Below the pieces are notes generated by a model. The model was not told the origin of the DNA, ran no database searches, and was given only the letters and a program-made list of their open reading frames with translations. A stretch of 64,000 nt of DNA from Marinomonas sp. KMM3893 (GTDB lineage Bacteria > Pseudomonadota > Gammaproteobacteria > Pseudomonadales > Marinomonadaceae): positions 186,001 through 250,000 of the forward strand of contig NZ_SJSC01000001.1 of NCBI RefSeq assembly GCF_004352855.1. Direction: 5' to 3'. The translations under genes and the position numbers were made by a program. This document shows positions 19,301 through 27,698 of the stretch, piece after piece (the stretch's first letter is position 1; each line of letters begins with the position of its first letter).

Positions 19301-19642
19301 AAAATACGTGTAAAACCATTGATCTACCAAGCAAAAGAAACCACTATCGAAGACCAACAAGACGTCTTCTTAAAACAATTGGTCGCCCTGCTCAAAGACA
19401 AAAAGCAAAGTGAACTGAAGATTTGTGGTATTGCCAGCTATGTGGATCTAGGCCTTGAGCAACCACCAGCAACCATTGACGACCAAGCAAGGCACCAAGC
19501 CAACCTTATTGCAGAAGAAAGAGCAAACCACTTAAAGGATTACTTGGTGTCGCAGGATATTGACTCTGCACGCTTGTTTATTTGCTCGCCAGAATTGGAC
19601 TTCTCGAAAAAAAGCCAACCGCGTATTGAGCTCAACTTCTAA
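16394..19642 (+). CDS. Large DUF748/AsmA-like envelope protein
   Basis: This 1082-aa protein is anchored by one N-terminal transmembrane helix (about residues 8-30, YLIIPSISLFIVIFVTWLL); the rest should be periplasmic. The segment after the anchor (SVSSLSVDFFPPKITLKELNV) and the long beta-rich body are typical of the DUF748 group of AsmA-like proteins. Relatives form long grooves thought to carry phospholipids between membranes. The last ~90 residues (KICGIASYVDLGL ... AEERANHLKDYLVSQDID ... SQPRIEL) look like a diverged OmpA-type fold, as found in DUF748 proteins. Lipid transport is inferred from the family only. A perfect terminator follows the stop codon. Confidence 0.8.
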   Translation: MKKPWRNYLIIPSISLFIVIFVTWLLTPIIGKHYLVKYFAEQGEEASVSSLSVDFFPPKITLKELNVMAGEQQTLALNKLSVGIEVFPLFTKNIHVTDADIDGLILDIKQQKDQWFVAGIDLSQYQQTTPEETTEKAKEEDTDKASSWSINVPRFRFTNSAVHLTRQLAEQSSPTKDTLTINNVAIDDLAGQGLDWQGKLELNALLNSAQFRLSSRFDYNPNTATVDLTLGKNRLPLKDFAHFVPAPYQQGSGVISLDGKLALSILSNAQSSSFSLHKSTLTIRADDLALPLQDKMSVSTKNTTLDLADVSATYNTDNAISASGKITLSSQDSAFTQDENSTEYQSLDLSSALTLKRQQNINDLKSQQTDIRLQGVNIQQDGNQAQVGKLQLTLDDLVAQAQDDATALQLTSHLLIKLSDLNAQLPEEQTAAIKSASLALPFEINKTAEGITASTPKSDFSVTGLSLALTSLLLDNDHTGIELSNLSATQTSDEQVSLALNSKVSSSGLAAQQADNKLAYQTLNWSNSLTATQNKQSIAIQNSQFDLAIGHLDVAKKDTIHSTLGNTQLTAKQLNIDLDGDKAPNLTGTGINLLSNAMDSQLTPEKRAAAWDSANLTNLDITQQGNDFAATLQQFIINNLVVSEPINKGKKQPPLATLSHLEVNQVNANQDGAQIKSVLTKNLVSNVLMDKERRISNLVFIDANQQTPPDATVPKTSAPKEKDANNTLEKTPGAAQDPAFKAPYYVILGAFDLTGTSSVHLEDNGVKPPLKRTLEITKLSLRNLNTKDKKQATTLALEVKNGKYTKLNGDLTIWPLADELTMQSELTVSQAELPPYSPYIANVLGYQIDSGQLNLDLKLDSQQGELSGKSHLVLKQFDLGGTYESGSAIKAGVIPLNIAVGALKDSNNNIDLDIPLSGNIDSPSFGWSDFLFIPVKKALFQASSSYLLQTFVPYANVITVAQFASDQLLKIRVKPLIYQAKETTIEDQQDVFLKQLVALLKDKKQSELKICGIASYVDLGLEQPPATIDDQARHQANLIAEERANHLKDYLVSQDIDSARLFICSPELDFSKKSQPRIELNF

Positions 19643-19659
19643 CGACAAAAAGCACGCGT

Positions 19660-19696
19660 TAAAGGCCAATTCATTATAATGAATTGGCCTTTTTTA
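19660..19696. terminator. Terminator after the DUF748 gene
   Basis: A perfect palindrome has arms AAAGGCCAATTCAT and ATGAATTGGCCTTT followed by TTTT, 18 bases after the stop codon. Confidence 0.9.
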
Positions 19697-19902
19697 TGAT
19701 CTAAGCCGTCAACATTCGGTAAAACTCAGCGCCAAATACTAAAACCCTTCGCAGCAAATCTTCACGCTATTGATTTACGCCCATACTCCCTCATACCTTA
19801 GTGTATGGCTCGCACGAACAAGACGTCATCTTAATGCGAGTCTGAATACAAGGATTTAAATGCTCGAGCCATCGGCATGGCTGCAAACTAGACAGACAAA
19901 GT

Positions 19903-19944
19903 TTGACACACATCAAGCGCTCCCTTGGCTCTCTCGCGTAATCT
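19903..19944 (+). promoter_or_regulatory. Probable FNR/Anr-activated promoter
   Basis: TTGACACACATCAA (19903-19916) matches the FNR/Anr consensus TTGAT-N4-ATCAA at 9 of 10 positions. A -10-like TAATCT lies at 19939-19944. The implied transcription start near 19951 puts the site centre at about -41.5, the usual class II activator position. The region 19697-19902 upstream holds no gene. Confidence 0.55.
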
Positions 19945-19973
19945 AGTAATAAGAAATACATAAGGAGAATATT

Positions 19974-20237
19974 ATGCCGATCGAAAACCACACACTGGTC
20001 AATGAATTACCTGAGTTTAAAGAAGACATTCATCACCTTAAAATGACCGATGCGCATTTTAAGAAGCTGTTTGATGAGTACAACTTCATCACGGAAGAAG
20101 TTGAAAAAATGGAAAAAGAAATTGTCCTTACTAGCACCGCCGAAGAAGAGGAGTTTAAAAAACGCCGCCTTCAGCTTAAAGACACAATCGTAAATTACCT
20201 TAAAACCGTCACCGAACAAAAGACGGCGTCCGCTTAG
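19974..20237 (+). CDS. YdcH-like small protein (DUF465)
   Basis: This 87-aa protein of the YdcH/DUF465 family has unknown function. The sequence shows the family pattern of two antiparallel helices: LPEFKEDIHHLKMTDAHFKKLFDEYN, then the second charged helix with FKKRRLQLKDTIVNYL. A strong AAGGAG ribosome site precedes the ATG. The upstream FNR/Anr-like site suggests higher expression at low oxygen (inference). It is a single-gene unit closed by a terminator. Confidence 0.85.
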   Translation: MPIENHTLVNELPEFKEDIHHLKMTDAHFKKLFDEYNFITEEVEKMEKEIVLTSTAEEEEFKKRRLQLKDTIVNYLKTVTEQKTASA

Positions 20238-20285
20238 CGCGCATTATTGTCAGGCAACTGACCAACAAAACGTTCAATGACACAC

Positions 20286-20320
20286 AAGGCAATGATGTTG
20301 ACCAACACATTGCCTTTTTT
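20286..20320 (+). terminator. Terminator after the YdcH-like gene
   Basis: Perfect 9-bp arms AAGGCAATG and CATTGCCTT, with a 13-base loop, are followed by TTTT. Confidence 0.85.
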
Positions 20321-20375
20321 GGCCAAAAAAGAAGACATCCGCAAAAAAGTGTAAACTTTCAGAAAAAACTCAATT

Positions 20376-20394
20376 GAAAATGATTATCAAAAAC
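20376..20394 (+). promoter_or_regulatory. Fur box upstream of the siderophore receptor
   Basis: The 19-bp sequence GAAAATGATTATCAAAAAC matches the Fur consensus GATAATGATAATCATTATC at 14 of 19 positions, with the central ATGAT-ATCA core intact. It lies 41 bases before the receptor start codon, so iron repression is expected. Confidence 0.75.
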
Positions 20395-20434
20395 ACTATT
20401 ATGCGCGTCTAACTTACTTACCCTTGGCCCAGCT

Positions 20435-22582
20435 ATGAATTTGAAAACCACGCTAACGATGATGCAAGCATATGGAGCGCTTGTCTTTTCCGCCGGCGTT
20501 ATCGCAGACTCTAATGTAGAAGACCACACCACGGATCGGTCAGAACAAGTTGAAGTCACATCCACAACAAACGACTCAGCGCCAATTGAACTAGATGCTC
20601 TCGCAGTCAAAGGGCGCGCTCTGTCGCTTTACAAAGAAGACGAATCAACACTAGGCACTCGCACCAGCACGCCCATTGATGAAACCCCGCAATCCATTCA
20701 AGTGTTGCCCAAAGAGCTGATCGAAGACCAAGCAGCCAATCAAATTAGTGATCTTTATCGCTCTATCTCAGGCGTCTCCTATAACAATTTTTCAACGGTC
20801 ACCATGCGTGGCTTTGCCCAAGACGAAGTACTCTACGATGGTATGAAAGGCGACCCTTATAAAGGGTTTTCTATCCCTCAACTGTTCACCATCCAAGAAG
20901 TTCAGGTGTTAAAAGGCCCTTCTGGCGCTCTATATGGCGCAGGGGATTCCGGTGGCACAATTAACTACGTGACCAAAAAACCGACTTATGAGCAGAAAAA
21001 TACACTCGAGGTGAGCGCTGGTAACAAAGACTTCTTAAGCGGCAGCGTTGAGTCGTCAGGCCCAGCAAATGAGTCGGGTTCACAACGTTATCGTGTCGGC
21101 ATTTACTCAAGTGGAGAAAACTCTTACCGCAATAATGTCGAAGAAGAAAACGAAAACATTGACCTTGGCTACGCCTGGGACCTGGATGAAGACTCCACAC
21201 TGACCCTACAGTACACGCATATTTATCAACATATCGATGGTGCCCGTTTACGCGGCATTCCGACCGATGACGACGGTAACTTCCTAGCAGACACCTCATG
21301 GAATAACAATGAGCCTTCGGATTATCAGGAATTAAAAGCCGATGTTTTCCAAGCAACCTTAGACCATGAAATCAATAGCTGGTTAAGCAATCACACCAGC
21401 ATACGTTATTTCGAAAACACAGAAACACAAAATTATCATGAGCTAAAAAGCTTATCGGATACAGATTCTGATGGCGTTGCGGATACCGCTACCCGAGAAT
21501 ACCGCGATCAAGTTTGGAACAATAAAGGGCTGAATGTCTCCTCTTACTTTGTTTCCGAATTGGGCAAACACACCTTGGTAACGGGCGCAGATTACTACTA
21601 CAACAAAGAAGATTATGTCTATTATAAAGCCACAGGAGAAAGTGCTGGCGTCTCAAACCTTAGCCTAACGAACCCTGTTTACGACGACGACGTGAGTGAC
21701 TACACCATGAGCTTGTCGAAAGACCAAACCACAGAGTTGAATCAGGTAGGCGCCTTTATTCAAGACCAGTGGAAAGTCACGGATAAACTGAGCTTATTGG
21801 GTAGCGGTCGCCTTGATTACATGCAAGAAGATTACACCGATCACAAAGGAGATACGGAAGCGTCTTATAACGATGTGGGGTATTCCACTCGCTTTGGTGC
21901 GACCTACGATCTGAACCGTTACCTAAAACCTTATGTGTCTTATTCAACGGGCTTTTCACCACAAAGCGCTTCTGATCAACAAACTTCTGAAGACGGCAGC
22001 TTATTTGACCCAGAAGAAAGCCAGCAATACGAACTTGGTGTGCGCACTTACTTGTTTAACAACCGCTTAAACCTGAATCTTGCGGTGTACCATATTGAGC
22101 GCAAAAACATGCTTGCAGAAGACCCTGATGACGATGATTACAACATTGCCATTGGTAAAATCCGCAGCCAAGGTTTTGAAGCCGATGCTTTAATCGACAT
22201 TACCAAGCGCTGGCTGGCCAACATCAGTTACGCCTATAACGACGTCAAAGTGACCGATACAGACGACGCCTATCGTTACAAAGCCAACATGCCGCACCAT
22301 CAGCTTGGGGTATGGACTCGATATGACTTCCCGAGCATAACCTCTTCCATTGGTTTTGGCGCGGATTACGTCAGCACTCAAAAAAACCGCGACAATCAAA
22401 CCGTCAAATCCTACACCGTTTACGATGCGTCTTGGCAAACCGTATGGGAAGACTGGAAGTTCCAAGCCAACATCAAGAACTTATTTGATAAAAAATACGC
22501 CGTCAGTGGTTTTACCAAAACCATCGGTTCCTACGTCGGCGAACGCCGCCGTGTTTATCTAAGCGCTAGCTACGACTTTTAA
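20435..22582 (+). CDS. TonB-dependent siderophore receptor
   Basis: This outer-membrane receptor imports a ferric siderophore using energy from TonB. The 715-aa protein has a signal peptide of about 25 residues. A probable TonB-box region precedes the plug domain (TPIDETPQSIQVLPKELIEDQ, TMRGFAQDEVLYDG, LKGPSGALYGAGDSGGTINYVTKKP). The 22-stranded barrel runs to the C-terminal aromatic residue (SASYDF), which is the outer-membrane insertion signal. It belongs to the FhuE/FpvA/FoxA-like group but lacks an N-terminal signalling domain, so there is no sigma-factor surface signalling. The Fur box upstream supports iron control. No siderophore synthesis or ABC uptake genes are adjacent, so the siderophore may be exogenous. 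Confidence 0.93.
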   Translation: MNLKTTLTMMQAYGALVFSAGVIADSNVEDHTTDRSEQVEVTSTTNDSAPIELDALAVKGRALSLYKEDESTLGTRTSTPIDETPQSIQVLPKELIEDQAANQISDLYRSISGVSYNNFSTVTMRGFAQDEVLYDGMKGDPYKGFSIPQLFTIQEVQVLKGPSGALYGAGDSGGTINYVTKKPTYEQKNTLEVSAGNKDFLSGSVESSGPANESGSQRYRVGIYSSGENSYRNNVEEENENIDLGYAWDLDEDSTLTLQYTHIYQHIDGARLRGIPTDDDGNFLADTSWNNNEPSDYQELKADVFQATLDHEINSWLSNHTSIRYFENTETQNYHELKSLSDTDSDGVADTATREYRDQVWNNKGLNVSSYFVSELGKHTLVTGADYYYNKEDYVYYKATGESAGVSNLSLTNPVYDDDVSDYTMSLSKDQTTELNQVGAFIQDQWKVTDKLSLLGSGRLDYMQEDYTDHKGDTEASYNDVGYSTRFGATYDLNRYLKPYVSYSTGFSPQSASDQQTSEDGSLFDPEESQQYELGVRTYLFNNRLNLNLAVYHIERKNMLAEDPDDDDYNIAIGKIRSQGFEADALIDITKRWLANISYAYNDVKVTDTDDAYRYKANMPHHQLGVWTRYDFPSITSSIGFGADYVSTQKNRDNQTVKSYTVYDASWQTVWEDWKFQANIKNLFDKKYAVSGFTKTIGSYVGERRRVYLSASYDF

Positions 22583-22611
22583 CCTGTCACTAGTATAGAA
22601 ATATCTCAAAT

Positions 22612-22653
22612 AAAAAAGGCAAGCGGTGAATGATCCACCAGCTTGCCTTTTTC
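22612..22653. terminator. Bidirectional terminator between receptor and reductase genes
   Basis: Arms AAAAAAGGCAAGC and GCTTGCCTTTTT, with inner pairing GGTG/CACC, give a long stem with T-runs on both strands. It serves the convergent receptor and Old Yellow Enzyme genes. Confidence 0.9.
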
Positions 22654-22688
22654 GTTACTAACTCTAGCCGTCTCGTTATTCTAATAGG

Positions 22689-23822
22689 CTAGTATGATGG
22701 ATAATCATTGTAGCCTTGAGCCGTTCCGCCATACATGGTGGCAGGGTCAACGTCATTGAGTGGCCATCCATTGGCAATACGTTCTGGCAAATCTGGGTTG
22801 GCGATAAAGGGACGCCCAAAAGCAAACAAGTCGCCGTGCCCCTTGCTCAATACTTTCAGTGCTTTTTCAATTGTGTATTTGCCCGCGTAGATAATACGCC
22901 CAGAAAACGTCTCTCGAACCGCACTGTAGAAAGTATCGGGAAGGTCCGGGGCGTTTTCCCAATCCGCTTCAGCAATGGACAAATATGCCACCTTAGCTTG
23001 CTCAAGCAACTTGATCGCCTCGATATAAGTGGTATGTGGATCGGCTTCGACCAGACCTAAATACACTCGGTCTTCATCGGTGCTAGCAAACAAAGGCGCG
23101 AAACGCACCCCCAAGCGCTCTGGTCCAACCACCTCACTGACCGCGGCGACAATGTCTTTCAAAAAGCGCAAGCGGTTTTCAAGAGAACCACCATATTGAT
23201 CCTCACGCTGATTGCTGTGCTCGGAAATAAACTGATTCACTAAATAACCATTCGCACAATGCAACTCAACCCCATCAAAGCCTGCTGCTAGGGCATTTCG
23301 TGCCGCTTGTGCGTAGAGCGCAACTAACTCGCCAACTTCTTCCGTGGACAATGCACGTGGCATACTTGGCTCTGCCAGAGCGCCTTCACCTGGACCTGTT
23401 TCGACAAACACGCTGACGTTATCCGCTGCAATCGCACTCGGTGCGATAGGAGGCTCACCAGCTGGCTGTAAACTGGTGTGAGAAACCCGTCCTACGTGCC
23501 AAAGTTGAGCAAAAATAATGCCTCCTTTTTCGTGTACCGCACGGGTGACTTTTTTCCACCCTTCTATTTGTTCTGGAGAATGTATGCCTGGCGTCCACGC
23601 GTAACCTTGGCCTCTGGGCTCAATTTGCGTGCCTTCTGTCACCATAAAACCCGCACTGGCTCGCTGAGCGTAATAACTGGCCATTACATCATTCGGAACA
23701 TTACCCGGTTGAGAGCTACGAGAACGGGTCAATGGAGGTAAAACAATACGGTTGTTAAGGGTATAAGGCCCCAGTGCAACGCTAGAAAATAACGCACTTG
23801 TGTTCGGGGAAATTTGTTTCAT
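22689..23822 (-). CDS. Old Yellow Enzyme family alkene reductase
   Basis: This FMN-dependent NAD(P)H oxidoreductase of the Old Yellow Enzyme family is close to NemA/XenB-type reductases that reduce activated alkenes, N-ethylmaleimide or nitro compounds. The 377-aa TIM barrel shows NNRIVLPPLTRSRS near the N-terminus, QLWHVGRVSH, the substrate-binding segment HCANGYLVNQFISEHSNQR, YGGSLENRLRF and the phosphate-binding C-terminal FGRPFIANPDLPERI. The residue after the active-site His in HxANGYL is Cys here, where Gly is more usual. It is divergent from a LysR regulator, which probably controls it. Confidence 0.92.
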   Translation of the reverse strand: MKQISPNTSALFSSVALGPYTLNNRIVLPPLTRSRSSQPGNVPNDVMASYYAQRASAGFMVTEGTQIEPRGQGYAWTPGIHSPEQIEGWKKVTRAVHEKGGIIFAQLWHVGRVSHTSLQPAGEPPIAPSAIAADNVSVFVETGPGEGALAEPSMPRALSTEEVGELVALYAQAARNALAAGFDGVELHCANGYLVNQFISEHSNQREDQYGGSLENRLRFLKDIVAAVSEVVGPERLGVRFAPLFASTDEDRVYLGLVEADPHTTYIEAIKLLEQAKVAYLSIAEADWENAPDLPDTFYSAVRETFSGRIIYAGKYTIEKALKVLSKGHGDLFAFGRPFIANPDLPERIANGWPLNDVDPATMYGGTAQGYNDYPSY

Positions 23823-24003
23823 GAAGACTCTCTTTTAAAGCGGATTGTGTAACACCTTGTTTAAAAATATGTTTTGTTCTGGCGAATGCTCTACATGGGA
23901 CAAGGCCACACCGAACACTGCGATCGCCAGCAAAACAATGTTTGTCAGCATAGAGGCTTAAATATACAATTTGAAACAAGACTTTTTTGTTTAAGATACA
24001 ATT

Positions 24004-24888
24004 ATGAATGGTATAAATAGACTCGATATCAAACAGCTCAGAGTGCTAAATGCTTTGCTAGAGCTTAACAATCTCTCTCAAGTGGCACGCAAGATGGGAT
24101 TAACGCAACAAGCCATCAGCGAACAGCTGCGGAAAATGCGCGACTTATTTGATGATCGTCTTTTTATCCGCCAAGGCAACCACATGGTCGCCACCCCCAA
24201 AGCCCAAACACTGGGCCCTGCGGTTGAACAAATTCTTAAACAGCTCGACGCTCTGCTCGAACCTGATGTGTTTACACCACAAACCTACAAAGGGGTGATT
24301 AGCATTAGTGCCACAGACTATGCGACACAAGCACTGTTGCCTCAATTGTTCAGCATTACTCGCCGACAAGCCCCTGGATTAAAACTGATTGTTCGAGATT
24401 TCGAATCGGACAAGGTCAATCAACTGATTAGTGCAGGAGAGCTCGACCTATTAATCAGCTTTCCTGAATTCATACCAGATAATCTCGCTTATAAGACCCT
24501 ACTCGAAGAGCAACATTTGTGTATTACTGGCTGCCAGAATAGCGGCTTTGAGGAACCTTTAAGCCTGTCGGAAATCGCAGCGCTACCGCAACTGGTGGTG
24601 TCGCCTTCACGGGCTAATTTAAAAGGCTCCCATGACCAATGGTTTGCGAATAAAGGCTTCAACCGCAATATCGTCATGTCGGTGCCCAGTTTTTCGGCTG
24701 TGCCTAATATTTTACAAACCACGGATATGATTGCTTTTTTCCCGTCTAGATTATTGCCTAATGACAAAGTAAAAGAACTGGCCGTCGCCGCGCTGCCCCC
24801 TTCATTTCAAGTTATCGTTGCTTGGCACCCTCGTACCAGCGACAGTCCTATTCACCGTTGGTTAATTGAGCAATTGCAAAATTTATAA
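24004..24888 (+). CDS. LysR-family transcriptional regulator
   Basis: This 294-aa regulator has an N-terminal winged helix-turn-helix (about residues 8-66, LKQLRVLNALLELNNLSQVARKMGL region, with TQQAISEQLRKMRDLF as recognition part). A LysR substrate-binding domain follows (ISATDYATQALLPQL, then two alpha/beta lobes), closer to the NodD/LinR-like subgroup. There is no clear ribosome site before the ATG. The 181-base gap to the divergent Old Yellow Enzyme gene is AT-rich near this start and likely contains the shared operator; LysR proteins typically control the divergent neighbour. The effector is unknown. Confidence 0.9.
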   Translation: MNGINRLDIKQLRVLNALLELNNLSQVARKMGLTQQAISEQLRKMRDLFDDRLFIRQGNHMVATPKAQTLGPAVEQILKQLDALLEPDVFTPQTYKGVISISATDYATQALLPQLFSITRRQAPGLKLIVRDFESDKVNQLISAGELDLLISFPEFIPDNLAYKTLLEEQHLCITGCQNSGFEEPLSLSEIAALPQLVVSPSRANLKGSHDQWFANKGFNRNIVMSVPSFSAVPNILQTTDMIAFFPSRLLPNDKVKELAVAALPPSFQVIVAWHPRTSDSPIHRWLIEQLQNL

Positions 24889-25141
24889 GCGGGTAGACTT
24901 ACCCACTATCCTCTTACCTAGGGTTAACCTTTGTTGCGCTTATTATATTTAATTTCTATAAACTGAAGCAGCATAAACAGGTATTATCAACAAAAAACAC
25001 ATATATACACTTACCTCCATCGGCATTACTGCCTGACATTAATTTAACCCCATGTGGGAAAATGCATCTAAGTGGAGATACTCATGTTTAAGAACTTTGG
25101 CTGGATAAGCGTCATCCCCTCCCCCATTCATCCGCCTACTA

Positions 25142-26629
25142 TTATTGCCGATTTAAGCAACGTCCTCTTGGCTCGTTACCCTCATGAAGCACAATCTCTG
25201 AATGCAAAAACTCGGCGGCCTCGGCGGACCCTTTTACTTTCACAGCACTGCGCTCTAACATCTCAGCTTCAAACTCTGTAAGCACACTGTTTCTAACGCC
25301 TGCTTCTCGCCAGTCGGCAAAAGGGCCACACCCTTTGGTCATCGCTCGAGCCAAGGCCAAGGCGTCTAACAAGGCTTGATTTGCTCCCTGTCCTTTAAAA
25401 GGACTCATCGGGTGAGCGGCATCGCCAATCAAGGTAGCCTTCCCCGCTTGAGCTAACCACTGAGGCTCTAACAAAGCCCGATCGTACACAGGATAGCCAG
25501 ACACCAAGCTAGCGTCAGTAGCGGATAAAATTTGTGGTATTGGAGCGTGCCATGGAGTGCGCCGCATGGCTTCTTCCTTCAATGCCTGTACCCCTTTGGC
25601 ACTTAAGGCTTTGGCCTCTTCTTCAGGCATAGGAAAGCTAAGTTGCCACATCACAGAATCCGATGAATAAGGCATAATATAAATACGCTCATTGCCATTG
25701 GCTGTTTGAAAAACCGTAGCAGAATCCAGCAATTCGTTTTCAAGACAGTCGTCTTCAAGCCCCCTCAAATCACGCAACGGGCAAATTCCTAAAATCACAA
25801 TACAGCCCAAATAACGCAGCGGCGCCACATCGTCAGCGATCAACAACTGGCGCACAGAACTCCGAATGCCATCGGCGCCAACAACAAGCCCCGCCTTCAC
25901 ATGTTTGATCTCGCCAGCCACTTTAAAATGCAATCTCAGACCATCACCAGCCTCTTTCATATCAACAAGCTGATGCCCCCAGTGAACCTTATCGTGACCG
26001 CCCAGTTGATCGAGCAACGCCAAACGCAATGACTGTCGCGCAATATGCACGTTAGTGCGTTTAGGAGAGTTGTCTTTCGCTGCCAACTCGCCAGAAGCGA
26101 GCCACTTTCTCATGCCCCATTCCGCCACAACCTTGCCCTCTGGCGTATGGACAAGATGACGAGTCGACACCACGCCTTCAGATAGAGAAAAAAGCCCAAA
26201 ACCTTCAATCGCTTTACTCGCTTGCTGCAAGGTCAAACCATAACCTTGAGAACGCGCATCAAAACTGTCATCACGTTCATAAAGCGTAAAAGGAATACCG
26301 CGATGCAAACAAGCCACAGCCAATGCCACCCCACCAATTCCTGCACCGATAATCGCCACATGAGGATAATTTTCGACATCGGCAACAGGATGATTCACAG
26401 CACGAACCAAGCCTGAGCCAGCGCAATCGGCACAGTCGTCCAAATGCCCTTTAGGACGAACAGGTGCAGGACCGTTACCTTTTGCTTTTTCGAATGCGGC
26501 TAGCTCTTTTTGGTACTGCAACCGCACCTTCTTCCGCAATCTACGGCTCTTTTTTCCACGTCCCTGACAATGCGGACATGCCGCCCAACTCGTCTTTTCA
26601 GTTTGCAAATTATTCACTTCTTTCTTCAA
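25142..26629 (-). CDS. FAD-dependent monooxygenase with zinc-finger-like N-terminus
   Basis: This group A flavoprotein monooxygenase (495 aa) is related to p-hydroxybenzoate hydroxylase-type enzymes. The FAD-binding motifs are AIIGAGIGGVALAVACLHRG (about residue 93), the DG motif VVGADGIRSSVR and the GD motif LIGDAAHPMSPFKGQGANQA. The first ~80 residues are unusual: two CxxCxGxG motifs (CPHCQGRG and CADCAGSG) separated by a basic helix resemble the zinc-binding repeats of DnaJ. They are followed by a linker before the Rossmann fold. The start is TTG at 26629 with a weak ribosome site; a GTG or TTG a few codons downstream is also possible. The substrate is unknown. Confidence 0.85.
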   Translation of the reverse strand: MKKEVNNLQTEKTSWAACPHCQGRGKKSRRLRKKVRLQYQKELAAFEKAKGNGPAPVRPKGHLDDCADCAGSGLVRAVNHPVADVENYPHVAIIGAGIGGVALAVACLHRGIPFTLYERDDSFDARSQGYGLTLQQASKAIEGFGLFSLSEGVVSTRHLVHTPEGKVVAEWGMRKWLASGELAAKDNSPKRTNVHIARQSLRLALLDQLGGHDKVHWGHQLVDMKEAGDGLRLHFKVAGEIKHVKAGLVVGADGIRSSVRQLLIADDVAPLRYLGCIVILGICPLRDLRGLEDDCLENELLDSATVFQTANGNERIYIMPYSSDSVMWQLSFPMPEEEAKALSAKGVQALKEEAMRRTPWHAPIPQILSATDASLVSGYPVYDRALLEPQWLAQAGKATLIGDAAHPMSPFKGQGANQALLDALALARAMTKGCGPFADWREAGVRNSVLTEFEAEMLERSAVKVKGSAEAAEFLHSEIVLHEGNEPRGRCLNRQ

Positions 26630-26679
26630 TCACCCGCCAAATCAACGGCATTCGAAAATATTCCTGAGCTTCATCTTGC

Positions 26680-26990
26680 ACTCCCCTTACTTTAAGAGGA
26701 CTAAAGGAGACTCTGGCTCTTGTGAGTTGGCCTTTAGGCCAATAACTGGAGATCAATACATCTCACCATAGATCAGAGTCCAAACAATAGGTCTCGCTCA
26801 GCTCTTGATCTTAAGTTCAAGAACACCCCATCCTAACCTTCCCCTTGAACGCTTTCCATCAAAGGGAAGTGAGAAGGGACAGAAACAGTACCCGCCCTTA
26901 ACCTAGCTCTCCCCCTTACTTCAAGGGGGGCTGGAGGGGATTTTGCTCTGACACTTATGAGTTAGAATGCCTAGAAAAAAGAGCGATCAA
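26680..26990. repeat. Imperfect C/T-rich intergenic repeats
   Basis: The 471-base gap 26630-27100 contains no credible gene. Two diverged copies of a C/T-rich element begin near 26684 (CTCCCCTTACTTTAAGAGG) and 26909 (CTCTCCCCCTTACTTCAAGG). Each is followed by a TCTG...TGAGTT segment. A third related stretch with CCCCATCCTAACCTTCCCC lies at 26823-26880. These look like degenerate intergenic palindromic repeats. Confidence 0.45.
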
Positions 26991-27100
26991 TTATCACGAA
27001 TTTTATTCAACCAAAGAACGAGGAACCTACGATTAACGTGACATTTCGAAAACAAAGCGACACCTAGCATTTCGACTCTACACTATAATCTGCACCTTTT

Positions 27101-27322
27101 TTAATACGTCGAGTTCGGCGCAATATCACCGTTCACTTCCCCATCAACCTCATCAGGGTCTATATCATGAATAAGCAAGGTTTCTCGCACGGCTTCCACA
27201 TGACTCAAAACCAATTGATAACGATCGCCGTACTCATATTTATTGACCTCAATGGCTTTTGGCATATAAGTGAACGCAATCTTTAAAGCCTCTAACATGG
27301 CTTGCTTGTCTTCTTCTGTCAT
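27101..27322 (-). CDS. Small hypothetical protein, acidic
   Basis: This 73-aa protein was not recognised. The start was chosen at the ATG at 27322, which has a TAGGA ribosome site 7 bases upstream; the open frame runs 14 codons further but lacks one. The sequence has a helical first half (MTEEDKQAMLEALKIAF) and an acidic C-terminus (DIDPDEVDGEVNGDIAP). There are no Cys residues and no signal peptide, so a cytoplasmic protein is expected. It stands alone between two repeat-containing gaps. Confidence 0.6.
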   Translation of the reverse strand: MTEEDKQAMLEALKIAFTYMPKAIEVNKYEYGDRYQLVLSHVEAVRETLLIHDIDPDEVDGEVNGDIAPNSTY

Positions 27323-27444
27323 GGAATATCCTACCCTTACATTAGCAACATACAATCGAGTCAATGAAACTCATTAAAAAACCAGATGCGTATTTTCCAA
27401 CATCATCACCTTCTTGCATAGCGCAACTTAATCCCCACACCCAC

Positions 27445-27600
27445 CCCTTACCAGGACAGGCATAGTTAATAACCAGTCAAACATCCCTTATCAGCACCCC
27501 TTACCAGGACACGTCCCTTACCAGGACACACCCCTTACCAGGACAGGCATAGTTAATCCCCAGTCGTCCCTTACCAGGACAGGCATAGTTAATCCTCAGT
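27445..27600 (-). repeat. REP-like repeat cluster (five or more partial copies)
   Basis: The 334-base gap 27365-27698 is dominated by copies of CCCTTACCAGGACAGGCATA followed by GTTAAT. Full copies lie near 27446, 27535 and 27567, and shortened copies ending after CCAGGAC lie near 27500 and 27516. Seen on the minus strand the core is ATGCCTGTCCTGGTAA, the same core found as single copies up to 36.05 kb. The nearby RAYT transposase is the probable source. Confidence 0.8.
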
Positions 27601-27698
27601 CAAGCTGGACAAAACCCTCAAGCAGTCGCCAATGAATTACTTTTCTTTCTATGTAATCAGTATAATGCAGGTCAAATCATCATTTTAGGACCCACACC

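Noticed and set aside
23823-24003. Specific LysR binding box between the LysR and reductase genes
   Set aside because: The stretch is AT-rich and several weak inverted repeats can be drawn, but none has a clear T-N11-A pattern with dyad symmetry that stands out.
25072-25281. 69-aa open frame overlapping the monooxygenase gene end
   Set aside because: It is mainly antisense to the real gene, with no homology seen.
27445-27600. CRISPR-like array of short direct repeats
   Set aside because: Spacing between copies is irregular (about 15-50 bases), copies are of different length, there are no cas genes, and the same core occurs singly elsewhere. It fits REP-like repeats better.
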